22,447 nt of DNA from an uncultured Collinsella sp. (GCA_937989795.1 CALKBB010000131.1:1-22447); one strand, 5' to 3'. Shown: positions 1-7,497, counted from the first letter of the stretch. A program made the numbers and translations. Notes: generated by a model from the letters alone, not told the origin.

Positions 1-147
1 GAGCCGCGCGAGGATCGCGGTGGCGAGGGCTCGGCCGACCAGGGTCAAAAGCGCCGTCGCCGTCGCCGTTCCCGCAAGCCGCGCCAGGATGGTGGCGAGG
101 GCTCGACCCCGTCTTCGTCCGCACCACAACCGCCCGCCGGCGAATAA
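1..147 (+). CDS. C-terminal tail of an unidentified protein (partial, 5' end outside window)
   Basis: Frame 1 is open from the window edge to a TAA at 145-147, giving 48 residues. The tail is low complexity: an acidic/glycine segment, a run of arginines and lysines (KRRRRRRSRKPR), a second copy of the GGEGS motif, then a Ser/Pro-rich end. Such basic, disordered tails occur on bacterial RNA-binding proteins such as DEAD-box helicases and RNase E/G, and on Rho. None of the catalytic part is visible, so no function is assigned. The downstream hairpin (211-246) could end its transcript. Confidence 0.5.
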   Translation, partial: EPREDRGGEGSADQGQKRRRRRRSRKPRQDGGEGSTPSSSAPQPPAGE

Positions 148-210
148 CACCCGCGAGCGGATTTAGCCCGCCTTGCCCCGAGCGCATCGGGGTATCATAG
201 CGCCGAATCA

Positions 211-246
211 ACAACCCTCCCTGCGACCGAACGTAGGGAGGGTTGT
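211..246 (+). terminator. Strong hairpin between genes; its 3' arm carries the comF ribosome binding site
   Basis: Arms 211-225 and 232-246 form a 15-bp stem (one G-T pair) closing a 6-nt loop. There is no good T-run after it (only GTGTCTT), so it is a poor classical terminator. The sequence AGGGAGGG at 235-242, the best Shine-Dalgarno for the TTG start at 250, lies inside the 3' arm, so folding would mask it. It may be a terminator, a translational brake, or both. Confidence 0.55.
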
Positions 247-249
247 GTC

Positions 250-1056
250 TTGAAGAGCCATCTGAACATATTGAGCTGTCTGCAGGGTGCCGGTGCCCTA
301 CCGTTTGCGGACGAATTGCTACCGTTTGCCGAGCGGGTGGCACGCGAGGCGCTCGAGGCATTGTCGCCAACACGATGTGCCGGCTGCGAGCGCGCCGGTG
401 CGCTTATTTGCCAAGACTGCCTGGCTGCGCTCACGCTCATCGACCCACGTCATAGCTGCACCCGATGCGGCGCCCCGTTTGGGGATTTGCTGTGCACCGA
501 GTGCTCGGTCGAGGGCGCGTCTTCGGCAATGGCCGAGGCGCTCGATCGCTGCCTGGCGTGTGCCGTCTACGCACATCCGCTGCCGCGCATCATCAAGGCG
601 TACAAGGATGCGGGCGAGCGCCGTCTGGCACCGTATCTGGCGGAGCTACTCTACGACACCGTCTTACATGCCCAGGCGGCAGCCCCCGATCGTTACGGCG
701 GCGTGCTGTCCGGTGTCGACGCGGTGGTATTTGTGCCCGCGACTGCGGCGGCGTTTCGGCGGCGTGGATTCGATCACATGGAAGCAATCGCGCGCTCGTT
801 TTGCGATCTTTCGGGTGTGCCGTTGCTGGACGCCCTGGTCAAATACGGCCACGGTGACCAGCGCGAGCTCGGTCGCGATGAGCGCCGGGAGCATGCCCGG
901 GGCATGTACGAGACGGTTGAGGATGTGCGCGGCTGTCGTTTGCTGCTCATCGACGATGTCATTACCACGGGTGCGACTATGGCAGCGGCCTCGGCGGAGC
1001 TCAAGCGTGCCGGCGCCGCGGCAGTCGATGGTCTCGCTATCGCACGCGTTTGGTAG
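250..1056 (+). CDS. comF: ComF-family phosphoribosyltransferase-like protein
   Basis: The 268-residue product has the ComF layout. Four N-terminal Cys pairs (C43/C46, C54/C57, C70/C73, C82/C85) suggest zinc binding. The family signature of the phosphoribosyltransferase fold follows around residues 162-181 (VPATAAAFRRRGFDHMEAIA), and the PRPP loop is LLIDDVITTGATM at about 232-244. Family members act in DNA uptake in naturally competent bacteria, although many ComF homologues sit in species with no known competence and their enzymatic role is unclear. The TTG start at 250 was chosen because AGGGAGGG ends 7 nt upstream; a later start at another TTG is possible. The next gene begins 10 nt after the stop, so the two are probably co-transcribed. 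Confidence 0.85.
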   Translation: MKSHLNILSCLQGAGALPFADELLPFAERVAREALEALSPTRCAGCERAGALICQDCLAALTLIDPRHSCTRCGAPFGDLLCTECSVEGASSAMAEALDRCLACAVYAHPLPRIIKAYKDAGERRLAPYLAELLYDTVLHAQAAAPDRYGGVLSGVDAVVFVPATAAAFRRRGFDHMEAIARSFCDLSGVPLLDALVKYGHGDQRELGRDERREHARGMYETVEDVRGCRLLLIDDVITTGATMAAASAELKRAGAAAVDGLAIARVW

Positions 1057-1066
1057 GGGTGGTTTT

Positions 1067-2176
1067 GTGGCAGTGAAGATTGCGCGGCGCATCGAGCCGA
1101 CAAGCGAGCAACTGGCGGCCTCCGTAGTCCTGACCGGCGCCTCGGCGCTACACATGATGCGCGCCGAACGCCGGCAGATGGGCTACATCGGCTGGAAGGA
1201 CGTTGAGCCCGAGGAGGAGCGCCGCGTGCTGTGTACGTCATCGCCTTCGACCGAGGATATCTATCTTCCCGACCTGGTGCGAATTGGAGTCAAAAGCGGC
1301 GAGGTGCAAGAAGATCTGTGCTTGCTGGTGGGATCTGCGGCGCAGCGCCGACGCATGCCTGGTGTGGGCTGGTCCGTGTGTTCCGGGTTGCCTGCCGGCT
1401 CGATTCTAGAGGTGGAACCGGGGGTGTACAGCCTATCTCCCGAGGCCCTTTGTGTTGCCGTTGCGCGCGAGGTCGGCTGCATCCAGGCATTTGCCCTGGC
1501 TCAGGAGCTGTGCTCTAAGATTTCGCTGAGTGATCGCGGGAAGTATCTGCCTCCCTACACCTCGCCCGTTACGAATAAGCTTGCAAAGGACAAGGACCAG
1601 CCAGCAGACGTGGGCTACTTTGAGGTTGAGCCGGTGCTGACGCCCGATCGTCTGGCAGATTACCTCGCGGTATGCAAGGGGAACGCGGCCAAGCAGCTGC
1701 AGCGTCTGTGTCCCTACTTGTCAGAAAACCTGCGCTCGCCCATGGAGTTCATCATGCTCGCTCTGTTTTCGCTTCCGTTTTCCTATGGCGGATTTGCCTG
1801 CGGTCCCTTTAAGACCGACTACAAGATTGAGTTCGATGACCGCGCGCAGGCAATCTCGGGGATGCCGCATGCAGTTTGCGATGCGTATCAGGAAACAGCC
1901 CGGTTTGACCTGGAATACAACGGTGAGCTGGGCCATTCCTCCCGGAGGGGACGTATCCATGACGAAAAACGCAACACGGGCTTGATTACTATGGGAATCG
2001 AGGTTGCGACGGTCAACAACGAAATGCTCCGCGACATGGAAGCGATGGAAGCGCTCGCATGGCGCATCCACCAGCGTATGGGTAAGCGATATCAGAATCG
2101 CGTAGAGGCTCGTCGAAAGAGGCAAGATGCTCTGCTGAATACGCTCCGAGCGTGCTTTGGGCTCAAGCCAGCGTAA
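1067..2176 (+). CDS. Hypothetical protein with PD-(D/E)XK / DUF559-like C-terminal motif
   Basis: The GTG start at 1067 follows AGGGG (1055-1059) by a normal distance and lies just after comF; GTG 1073 is an alternative. The open frame extends further upstream, but that part overlaps comF and is a shadow. The product is about 369 residues, soluble, with no signal peptide or membrane segment. Near the C-terminus, residues about 281-315 read FDLEYNGELGHSS..., then IHDEKRN, then a hydrophobic strand. The pattern E283-(Y)-N-G...H290...D299-x-x-R302 resembles DUF559/Vsr-like endonuclease folds. Many Coriobacteriia carry proteins of this size and shape, some linked to AbiEi-like antitoxins. The substrate is unknown. 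The ORF is real on codon use; the nuclease-like fold is inference from the motif. Confidence 0.7.
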   Translation: MAVKIARRIEPTSEQLAASVVLTGASALHMMRAERRQMGYIGWKDVEPEEERRVLCTSSPSTEDIYLPDLVRIGVKSGEVQEDLCLLVGSAAQRRRMPGVGWSVCSGLPAGSILEVEPGVYSLSPEALCVAVAREVGCIQAFALAQELCSKISLSDRGKYLPPYTSPVTNKLAKDKDQPADVGYFEVEPVLTPDRLADYLAVCKGNAAKQLQRLCPYLSENLRSPMEFIMLALFSLPFSYGGFACGPFKTDYKIEFDDRAQAISGMPHAVCDAYQETARFDLEYNGELGHSSRRGRIHDEKRNTGLITMGIEVATVNNEMLRDMEAMEALAWRIHQRMGKRYQNRVEARRKRQDALLNTLRACFGLKPA

Positions 2177-2211
2177 AACTATAGCTTTATAGGGGGTCTG
2201 TTTATATGCTC

Positions 2212-2428
2212 TGTGCAAAAAACGGCAAATATGAGTACTGTTACTAGATTAGTGACAGCAAAAACAAAGAAACTTGGGCCGAAAATCTGGATTCAGCGAA
2301 GAGATAATAAACGAATGTGGAATATCTTGGCGCCAAGCAGGCTGTGCGGAACTCAAAAAGGGCTCGTGAGGCGGTAATACGCTGCTACTAAATTGGTAAC
2401 AGTACTCATATTTGCCGTTTTTTGCACA
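2212..2428. mobile_element. MITE-like element with 33-bp perfect terminal inverted repeats
   Basis: Positions 2212-2244 and 2396-2428 are exact reverse complements over 33 bp. The match continues inward, imperfectly, to about 2259 and 2381, so the arms span about 48 bp. The 217-bp unit is AT-richer than the flanking genes and contains no convincing coding frame. No clear target-site duplication was seen. It looks like a non-autonomous miniature transposable element. Because the right arm ends in GCCGTTTTTTGC, it could also act as a transcription terminator for the upstream gene. Confidence 0.7.
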
Positions 2429-2429
2429 C

Positions 2430-2477
2430 GGCACCCTGAGACGGGTGCCCCGGAGCTCCCCGTGGGGGAGCTCCGGG
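2430..2477 (+). repeat. Two adjacent GC-rich hairpins
   Basis: GGCACCC at 2430-2436 pairs with GGGTGCC at 2443-2449 (loop of 6). CCCGGAGCTCCCC at 2449-2461 pairs with GGGGAGCTCCGGG at 2465-2477, a 13-bp stem with a 3-nt loop. They share base 2449, so only one can form fully. No T-run follows. They abut the right end of the MITE-like element and could be a terminator-like or REP-like structure. Confidence 0.5.
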
Positions 2478-2549
2478 CTTCATGGGGGCACGAATAGCCC
2501 GCTCCGACCTGCGAAATCTGTACTCGCGATGCGAATGACGCCCCTAACC

Positions 2550-2578
2550 TTAAACTTTAGCTTGAACTTAGCTATAAT
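2550..2578 (+). promoter_or_regulatory. Putative promoter for the lipoprotein transcript
   Basis: A perfect -10 box TATAAT lies at 2573-2578 in a short AT-rich patch. A weak -35 (TTAAAC, 2550-2555) sits 17 bp upstream. Transcription would start near 2585, leaving a leader of about 325 nt before the lipoprotein start. Confidence 0.5.
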
Positions 2579-2584
2579 GCGCTT

Positions 2585-2909
2585 CGTTCCTACCAGGCTG
2601 TGGTTGCGGACGGACGAAATGCCCGTCCTAGTCCAAGACAGACGCGGTCAAAGGGATCCACGTAAGCGACCGCGTGCGCGCGGCGCGATCATGGCGCGTC
2701 CTAGATGTAAGCCGCACCGTCCGTTCTACTTTCTTTGGGGCAATACCGCCTCGCGGGCGAGCGGGCCAGTCGTGAAGGTGGCTGCGGCCTCCCGAGCAAA
2801 CACCCCGGTGCGCAAGTGTGGGGTCAAATACCAGGTCAGCTGGTGGGAACAACCTGATATTCCGTGCAACGCACGGATCGTATACGACACAGAAGGTAGG
2901 GTAGTGGAC
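2585..2909 (+). other. Long structured leader / possible non-coding RNA upstream of lipoprotein gene
   Basis: No gene is supported here, although the downstream frame happens to be open through it. Several perfect stems can be drawn: 2608-2613/2623-2628, 2642-2649/2668-2675 (8 bp), 2802-2806/2820-2824, 2830-2834/2840-2844, and 2862-2867/2871-2876 with a 3-nt loop. The sequence does not match the T-box, FMN, TPP, SRP, RNase P or tmRNA motifs I know. It could be a cis-regulatory leader or a separate small RNA; no internal terminator with a T-run is seen. Confidence 0.4.
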
Positions 2910-3935
2910 ATGGTGAGGGGCAGCTTGATGCACGCGGCTCGGTTAGGTGCTGGGACCGCAGCGGTCATCGCCGTTTTGGGCCTGAGCGGATGCGCGTTCA
3001 ACCCGCTGTCTACGTTCACGACTCCCACGATCGACCAGATCGAGTACGAGACCGTCACGCCGGCGGTGTCGGACGATGCCCTGGTCACTCCCGGAACCCT
3101 GACGGTCGCCCTCGATACTTCCGATGCGCCGCAGGCCATGCAAGGCGCCGACGGCGAGCTCACGGGATATGCGGTTGACGCCGCCCGCGCCCTCGCAATC
3201 CGCATGGGCCTTAAGGTCGCCTTTGTCGATGCGTCCTCGGCAGGTTCCGCGCTCGGCGACAAAAAGGCTGATATCTTTATCGGCGAGATCAGCTCCACAG
3301 ACGGGGACGTTAGCTCGCTCGGCACCTGCCTGTACGATGCCGCTTCTGTGTTCGGTAAAACCAGCGATGGTGGGTCGCTAAGCGTTTCCACCGATACCCT
3401 TAACACGTCTACCCTGGGTGTCCAGATGTCCTCGGCCTCGCAGGAGGCGCTTGCCAAGCAGAGCATTACCGCCAACCAAAAGACCTACTCCAACATCAAC
3501 GAGTGCTTTGAGGCGCTCGAGTCCGGCGAGGTCGACTATGTGATCTGCGACTCCACGGCCGGCGGCTACCTTGCACGCCTGATGAGCGAGGTCTCCTATG
3601 TCGGTGCGCTCGAGGCGCCCTCGACGCTTGGTGTTGCGGGCCTCTCGTCCAATGACGAACTGTGCCGTGCCGTGAGCGATGCCCTCGACGGTATTACGGC
3701 CGACGGCACGCTCGAGGCGGTCCACTCTGTCTGGTATGGCACAATGCCCTACGACCTCGCCACTAAGACGGTTTCGGGCGTTAACGTGCAGTCGGGCGAC
3801 TCTGAGTCCGGTGAGACCATGTCCTCCGGCGATGAATCCTCCGATTCCAACAATGAGACCGCATCCTCCGAGAGCAAATCGTCCAGTCAGGAAGGCACCA
3901 TCACCGACGACGACATTAACAAGCTCAATAGCTAG
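2910..3935 (+). CDS. Extracellular solute-binding lipoprotein (SBP family 3, amino-acid binding type)
   Basis: The product (341 residues from ATG 2910) starts with a signal sequence ending in the lipobox LSGC, so it would be cleaved and lipid-anchored at Cys28. The body (about residues 60-290) has the family 3 solute-binding pattern: PGTLTVALDTSDAPQAM, GELTGYAVDAARALAIRMGLKV, DIFIGEISST, and VDYVICDSTAGGYLA. The last 50 residues are a Ser/Glu/Asp-rich linker without predicted fold. ATG 2910 follows AGGTAGGG; ATG 2928, preceded by GAGGGG at 7 nt, is equally good and keeps the signal peptide. No ABC permease or ATPase lies nearby, so it is an orphan binding protein, perhaps serving a transporter elsewhere. 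The long leader upstream suggests post-transcriptional control. Confidence 0.85.
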   Translation: MVRGSLMHAARLGAGTAAVIAVLGLSGCAFNPLSTFTTPTIDQIEYETVTPAVSDDALVTPGTLTVALDTSDAPQAMQGADGELTGYAVDAARALAIRMGLKVAFVDASSAGSALGDKKADIFIGEISSTDGDVSSLGTCLYDAASVFGKTSDGGSLSVSTDTLNTSTLGVQMSSASQEALAKQSITANQKTYSNINECFEALESGEVDYVICDSTAGGYLARLMSEVSYVGALEAPSTLGVAGLSSNDELCRAVSDALDGITADGTLEAVHSVWYGTMPYDLATKTVSGVNVQSGDSESGETMSSGDESSDSNNETASSESKSSSQEGTITDDDINKLNS

Positions 3936-4001
3936 TTATTGCTAGGGGTGGTGTCTCCTATGCGCTAAGAGAGACGCCTCTTCACGGTTTCAACACGCAT
4001 T

Positions 4002-4040
4002 GCCGGGTTTTCCCAACAGGGGAGCCCGGCTTTTTCGTTT
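4002..4040 (+). terminator. Rho-independent terminator after the lipoprotein gene
   Basis: GCCGGG (4002-4007) pairs with CCCGGC (4025-4030) around an inner TTTTCCC/GGGGAG stem, followed by TTTTT at 4031-4035. A second small hairpin, GGTGTCTC/GAGACGCC, lies upstream at about 3949-3978. Confidence 0.8.
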
Positions 4041-4252
4041 CCGTAAAACCAGCAGGTCAAAGACATTTTTTAGATGCAAAACCAAAGTCGCCGTTGCCCT
4101 CCTATAGCGCACTTTGCCATGGAAAAGTACGAGACTTCGGTATGCGGTATCAAGCAATCGTTATTCGGGTCTTTAGGAATCCGCGTGATTAACTGCACGG
4201 CAATGGGTACATAGCCAGTACAGTAAGTCCCCGAGGCAGATTGGAGCCACGT

Positions 4253-4837
4253 ATGGATATCAAGGTTTCTGGACGCAAGACGACGGTAACCGATGCTCTG
4301 CGTGCGCATGTGGATGAGAAGATCGGCGAGGCGCTCAAGGTTTTCGATATCGAGCCCATGACGGTCGACGTTGTACTTCGCTATGAGAAGAACCCCTCGA
4401 ACCCCAACCCGGCAATCGTCGAGGTCACGGTTCGTGCCCGCGGTTCGGTGATTCGCGTTGCCGAGCACGGTGCAGATATGTACGCCGCCATCGACCTCTC
4501 CGCCGATAAGGTCACCCGCCAGCTGCGCAAGTTCAAGACCAAGGTCGTGGACAACCGCCAGGGCGGTGCCAGCGCCGCGGATGTCGTGCCGGTCGAGCGC
4601 GTCGAGGATCTGGCCGACCTGCTGCTGCCCGAGGAGGAGGACGACCTGCTCGTCCGCGAGAAGGTCATCGACGTCACCCCGATGACTGAGGAGCAGGCGC
4701 TGGTGCAGACCGATCTGCTGGGCCACGACTTCTACGTGTTCGAGAACGCGACGACCGGTCTCATCAATGTGGTGTATCACCGTAAGAATGGTGGATATGG
4801 CATCATCAAGCCCCGTATCGAAACACTTGACGAGTAA
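4253..4837 (+). CDS. hpf: Ribosome hibernation-promoting factor, long form
   Basis: The 194-residue protein has the two domains of long HPF. The N-terminal S30AE/RaiA domain (about 1-105: MDIKVSGRKTTVTDALRAHV..., with ADMYAAIDLSADKVTRQLRK) binds the 30S decoding region. The C-terminal domain (about 140-194: HDFYVFENATTGLINVVYHRKNGGYGIIKP in two parts) drives 70S pairing into 100S dimers. Long HPFs make inactive ribosome dimers in stationary phase or stress. The acidic linker (LLLPEEEDD) fits the family. ATG 4253 is chosen because GGAG (4243-4246) lies 6 nt upstream; an upstream TTG at 4241 overlaps that site. It is monocistronic, with a strong terminator after it. No promoter could be fixed in 4040-4250. 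Confidence 0.93.
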   Translation: MDIKVSGRKTTVTDALRAHVDEKIGEALKVFDIEPMTVDVVLRYEKNPSNPNPAIVEVTVRARGSVIRVAEHGADMYAAIDLSADKVTRQLRKFKTKVVDNRQGGASAADVVPVERVEDLADLLLPEEEDDLLVREKVIDVTPMTEEQALVQTDLLGHDFYVFENATTGLINVVYHRKNGGYGIIKPRIETLDE

Positions 4838-4841
4838 AATA

Positions 4842-4898
4842 CGTTAACTTGCATGAGTTAACGGTTGGCGGCCATCCCATGCGGGTGGCCGCCTTTTT
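4842..4898 (+). terminator. Double hairpin terminator after hpf
   Basis: CGTTAACT/AGTTAACG (4842-4849/4856-4863) forms an 8-bp stem. A second stem, GGCGGCCATCC at 4867-4877 with GGGTGGCCGCC at about 4883-4893, is followed by TTTTT (4894-4898). Confidence 0.85.
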
Positions 4899-4916
4899 AC
4901 GTAAGGAGTCGCTTTG

Positions 4917-5870
4917 ATGGACAAGGCCGCATCTACCGGTCATTCGGACCGTTGCCGCATCGTCGTCGATACCTGCTGCGACTTTAGCCCCGAGGTCGCC
5001 GCGAACCTCGATGTCGATATCCTGGGTTTCCCCTTTATCATCGATGGCGAGGAGCGCACGGATGACATCTGGTCGAGCATCACGCCCAAGGAGTTTTACG
5101 ACCGCATGCGCGCCGGTGCCCGCGTGTCCACCTCGGCTGTGTCGCTCGGTCGCTATATCGAGTTCTTTACCGAGTGCGCCAAAGAGGGCACGCCCACGGT
5201 CTACCTGTGCTTTACCTCGGCGCTGTCGTCGAGCTACAACTCCGCGTGCCAGGCGGCGGACGCCGTGCGTGCCGAGTATCCCGATTTTGAGCTCTACGTG
5301 GTCGACAACGCTCTGCCCTGTGCGACCGGCGCGCTCTTGGCGCTCGAGGCCGTGCGCCAGCGTTCGGCGGGACTGACCGCCAAGCAGCTGGTCGATTGGG
5401 CAAACGAGGCAAAGACCTACGTCCACGGCTACTTTACGCTCGAGAGCTTCGACGCACTGGCTGCCGGCGGCCGCATTCCGCCCGCGGCAGCGCAGCTCAC
5501 GGCAAAGCTCGATGTCAAGCCTGAGCTCTCCTACGACCTGGCCGGCTCGCTGTCGCTGATCGGCGTCAACCGCGGCCGCAAGAAGGCACTCAAGTCCATC
5601 CTCAAGTCGTTCCGCGAGAACTACGTGCCCGACCGCACCATGCCCATCGCCATCATGACGGCCGATGCCGAAAAGGACGGCGACTGGCTCGAAGCCGCCA
5701 TCCGCAAGGAGGAGGGCTGCGCCGACGTCACGATCATTCGCAGCTCCGTGGGCCCTACCATCGGCTCGCACGTGGGCCCCGGCATGGTGGCCTGCGCATT
5801 TTGGGGTAAGAACCGCGCCGACAAGGCGTCGCTTTCCGACCGCATCGCCCGCCGCGTGCGCGGCCAGTAG
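4917..5870 (+). CDS. DegV family fatty-acid-binding protein
   Basis: The 317-residue protein has DegV-family features: an N-terminal strand with IVVDTCCDFSPEV (about 15-27), the TSTSAVS-like motif RVSTSAVSLGRY in the first third, LCFTSALSSSYNSA (Ser-rich loop), VVDNALPCATGALLALEA, and GYFTLESFDALAAGGRI. DegV proteins bind fatty acids; FakB members present them to the kinase FakA for phospholipid synthesis. FakA is not in the window, so it is unclear whether this is a true FakB. ATG 4917 has AAGGAG at 4903-4908; the in-frame TTG at 4914 is too close to that site. It appears monocistronic. Confidence 0.88.
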   Translation: MDKAASTGHSDRCRIVVDTCCDFSPEVAANLDVDILGFPFIIDGEERTDDIWSSITPKEFYDRMRAGARVSTSAVSLGRYIEFFTECAKEGTPTVYLCFTSALSSSYNSACQAADAVRAEYPDFELYVVDNALPCATGALLALEAVRQRSAGLTAKQLVDWANEAKTYVHGYFTLESFDALAAGGRIPPAAAQLTAKLDVKPELSYDLAGSLSLIGVNRGRKKALKSILKSFRENYVPDRTMPIAIMTADAEKDGDWLEAAIRKEEGCADVTIIRSSVGPTIGSHVGPGMVACAFWGKNRADKASLSDRIARRVRGQ

Positions 5871-5968
5871 GCAAGTAGCGCGGCCGTAATCGACCCCAAC
5901 TCACTGCCCAAACGCTGGCACCGAGTATTCAACCTGGTAACAACACCCAACCCAAAAGGAAAGGTTTC

Positions 5969-7048
5969 ATGGCAAACAAGCTCTCTGTCGCATTTATCGG
6001 CACCGGAATCATGGGTGCCCCCATCGCCGGCCACATCCTGGATGCCGGCTATCCCGTCACGGTCAACAACCGCACCAAGTCCAAGGCGGCCGCGCTTATC
6101 GAGCGTGGTGCCGCCTGGGCCGATACGCCGGCCGATGCCGTGGCTAACGCCGATGTCGTCTTTACCATGGTGGGTTATCCCTCCGAGGTCGAGGAACTCT
6201 ACCTGGCGGGCGACGGCCTGCTCGCGTGCACTAAGCCCGGCGCGGTCCTGATCGACCTCACCACGAGCTCGCCCGAGCTGGCGCGCGACATTGCCGAGGC
6301 CGCCCAGGTTTCCGGCCGCATGGCGTTTGACTGCCCCGTCACCGGCGGCGAGTCGGGTGCTATCGCCGGCACGCTTACGGCTATCGTGGGCGCCACCGAG
6401 AACGACATCGCGCCGGTCCGCGACATCCTTGCCACCTTCGCGGCCAACATCTGCTGCTTCGACGGCGCCGGCAAGGGCCAGGCTGCCAAGCTCGCCAACC
6501 AGGTGTCGCTAGGCGCCTGCATGGTCGGCATGGCAGACGCCATGGCATTTGCCGAGCTGAGCGGCCTTGACCTGGAGAAGACCCGCCAGATGATCCTGGG
6601 CGGTACCGGCAAGTCCGGCGCCATGGAGAGCCTGGCTCCCAAGGCGCTCGACGGCGACTACAAGCCCGGCTTTATGGTCGAGCACTTCATTAAGGATCTG
6701 CGCTTGGCGCTCGCCTATGCCGACGATCGTGAGCTTGCGCTGCCCGGCGCCGACGTGGCCTTTACGCTCTACGACATGCTCGACGCCATCGGTGGCGCCA
6801 AGCTGGGCACCCAGGCCATCACGGTCCTCTACAAGGAGGAGGCCGACGCCATCGCCGCCGGTCTGGACTGGTCGCAGTATCGTCCCGAGGAGCATGGTGC
6901 CCACGAGGACGGCTGCGGTTGCGGCGAGCACGGCGACGACCACGAGTGCGGTTGCGGCCACCACCATGGCGAGGACCACGAGTGCTGCGGCGGCCACGGC
7001 CATGACGACGGCCACGAGTGCTGCTGCGGCCACCATCACGAGGAGTAG
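5969..7048 (+). CDS. NAD(P)-dependent beta-hydroxyacid dehydrogenase with Cys/His-rich C-terminal tail
   Basis: Residues 1-300 are a complete 3-hydroxyisobutyrate dehydrogenase/tartronate semialdehyde reductase-type enzyme: Rossmann motif FIGTGIMGAPIAGHIL (9-24), substrate loop DCPVTGGESGAIAGT (121-135), and catalytic-lysine motif GxGKGQAAKLANQ with K174. Substrate specificity cannot be read from sequence. The last 53 residues (307-359) are an unusual tail with 14 His and 9 Cys among Gly and Asp/Glu, containing repeated DHEC/GHEC and GHHH units; it probably binds metal ions. The ATG follows AAAGGAAAGG. The next gene starts 5 nt after the stop, so this is the first gene of a tight run leading to icd. 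Confidence 0.88.
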   Translation: MANKLSVAFIGTGIMGAPIAGHILDAGYPVTVNNRTKSKAAALIERGAAWADTPADAVANADVVFTMVGYPSEVEELYLAGDGLLACTKPGAVLIDLTTSSPELARDIAEAAQVSGRMAFDCPVTGGESGAIAGTLTAIVGATENDIAPVRDILATFAANICCFDGAGKGQAAKLANQVSLGACMVGMADAMAFAELSGLDLEKTRQMILGGTGKSGAMESLAPKALDGDYKPGFMVEHFIKDLRLALAYADDRELALPGADVAFTLYDMLDAIGGAKLGTQAITVLYKEEADAIAAGLDWSQYRPEEHGAHEDGCGCGEHGDDHECGCGHHHGEDHECCGGHGHDDGHECCCGHHHEE

Positions 7049-7053
7049 CGACC

Positions 7054-7482
7054 ATGAGCTGGACGTTCGTGGTGCTTGCGCTGGTGCTCTTTCTCTTTGC
7101 GATCTACATTGGCTTTTTGTGCGGCCAGTGGGCGTGCGAAAAGCGCGTCATCACCAAGCGCGACTACTGGATCGCCAACTTTGCAGGAGCGGCGGCAGTC
7201 GTCCTGCTGACCTGGGTGTTCTCGCTGTTCCCGCTGGTGCAGTTTGCGCCGATCGGCTGGCTCGGCGGCTTTATCGCCGGCCTTAAGATGAGTTTTGGCG
7301 AGTCCGTCGGTCCGTGGCGCAAGCACGACGAGGTCTTTAACGTCAACAAGGCTCACCGCGCCGCCGCCGATGCGGGCGACGCCGAGGAGCGTCGCCGCGC
7401 ACGTCGCAATGGTGCAGCCGACCGACAGCTCATCTCGGTCACCGATGACAGCAAGGGTGCTGGCAAGCACGCTAAGAAATAG
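7054..7482 (+). CDS. Small membrane protein of unknown function
   Basis: 142 residues. Two hydrophobic segments are visible: about 3-22 (WTFVVLALVLFLFAIYIGFL) and about 43-80 (FAGAAAVVLLTWVFSLFPLV, then FAPIGWLGGFIAGL), followed by a hydrophilic, Arg/Lys/Ala-rich C-terminal tail of about 60 residues that should be cytoplasmic. I do not recognise a family. The ATG is 5 nt beyond the stop of the dehydrogenase gene, and its SD (AGGAG, 7041-7045) lies within that gene's last codons, so the two are translationally coupled. The HEAT-repeat gene follows after 15 nt. Confidence 0.8.
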   Translation: MSWTFVVLALVLFLFAIYIGFLCGQWACEKRVITKRDYWIANFAGAAAVVLLTWVFSLFPLVQFAPIGWLGGFIAGLKMSFGESVGPWRKHDEVFNVNKAHRAAADAGDAEERRRARRNGAADRQLISVTDDSKGAGKHAKK

Positions 7483-7497
7483 TAAGAAGAGGTAACT

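Noticed and set aside
287..1066. Upstream extension of the DUF559-like gene across comF
   Set aside because: It would overlap the whole comF gene in another frame; the ComF motifs and SD decide the true frame.
2740..2770. Possible T-box antiterminator
   Set aside because: The text GGGGCAATACCGCC only partly resembles the T-box core; the GGTGG-ACCGCG element and a terminator are not seen.
2825..2860. Possible SRP (4.5S) RNA, because of an ACCAGGTCAG string
   Set aside because: The conserved GGAAGGAAGCAGCC tetraloop and bulge that follow in SRP RNA are missing.
2412..2909. Upstream in-frame extension of the lipoprotein by 166 residues
   Set aside because: The signal peptide and lipobox lie at 2910 onward with good SDs. 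The upstream part has no codon bias or homology and is full of hairpins; it starts inside the MITE-like repeat arm.
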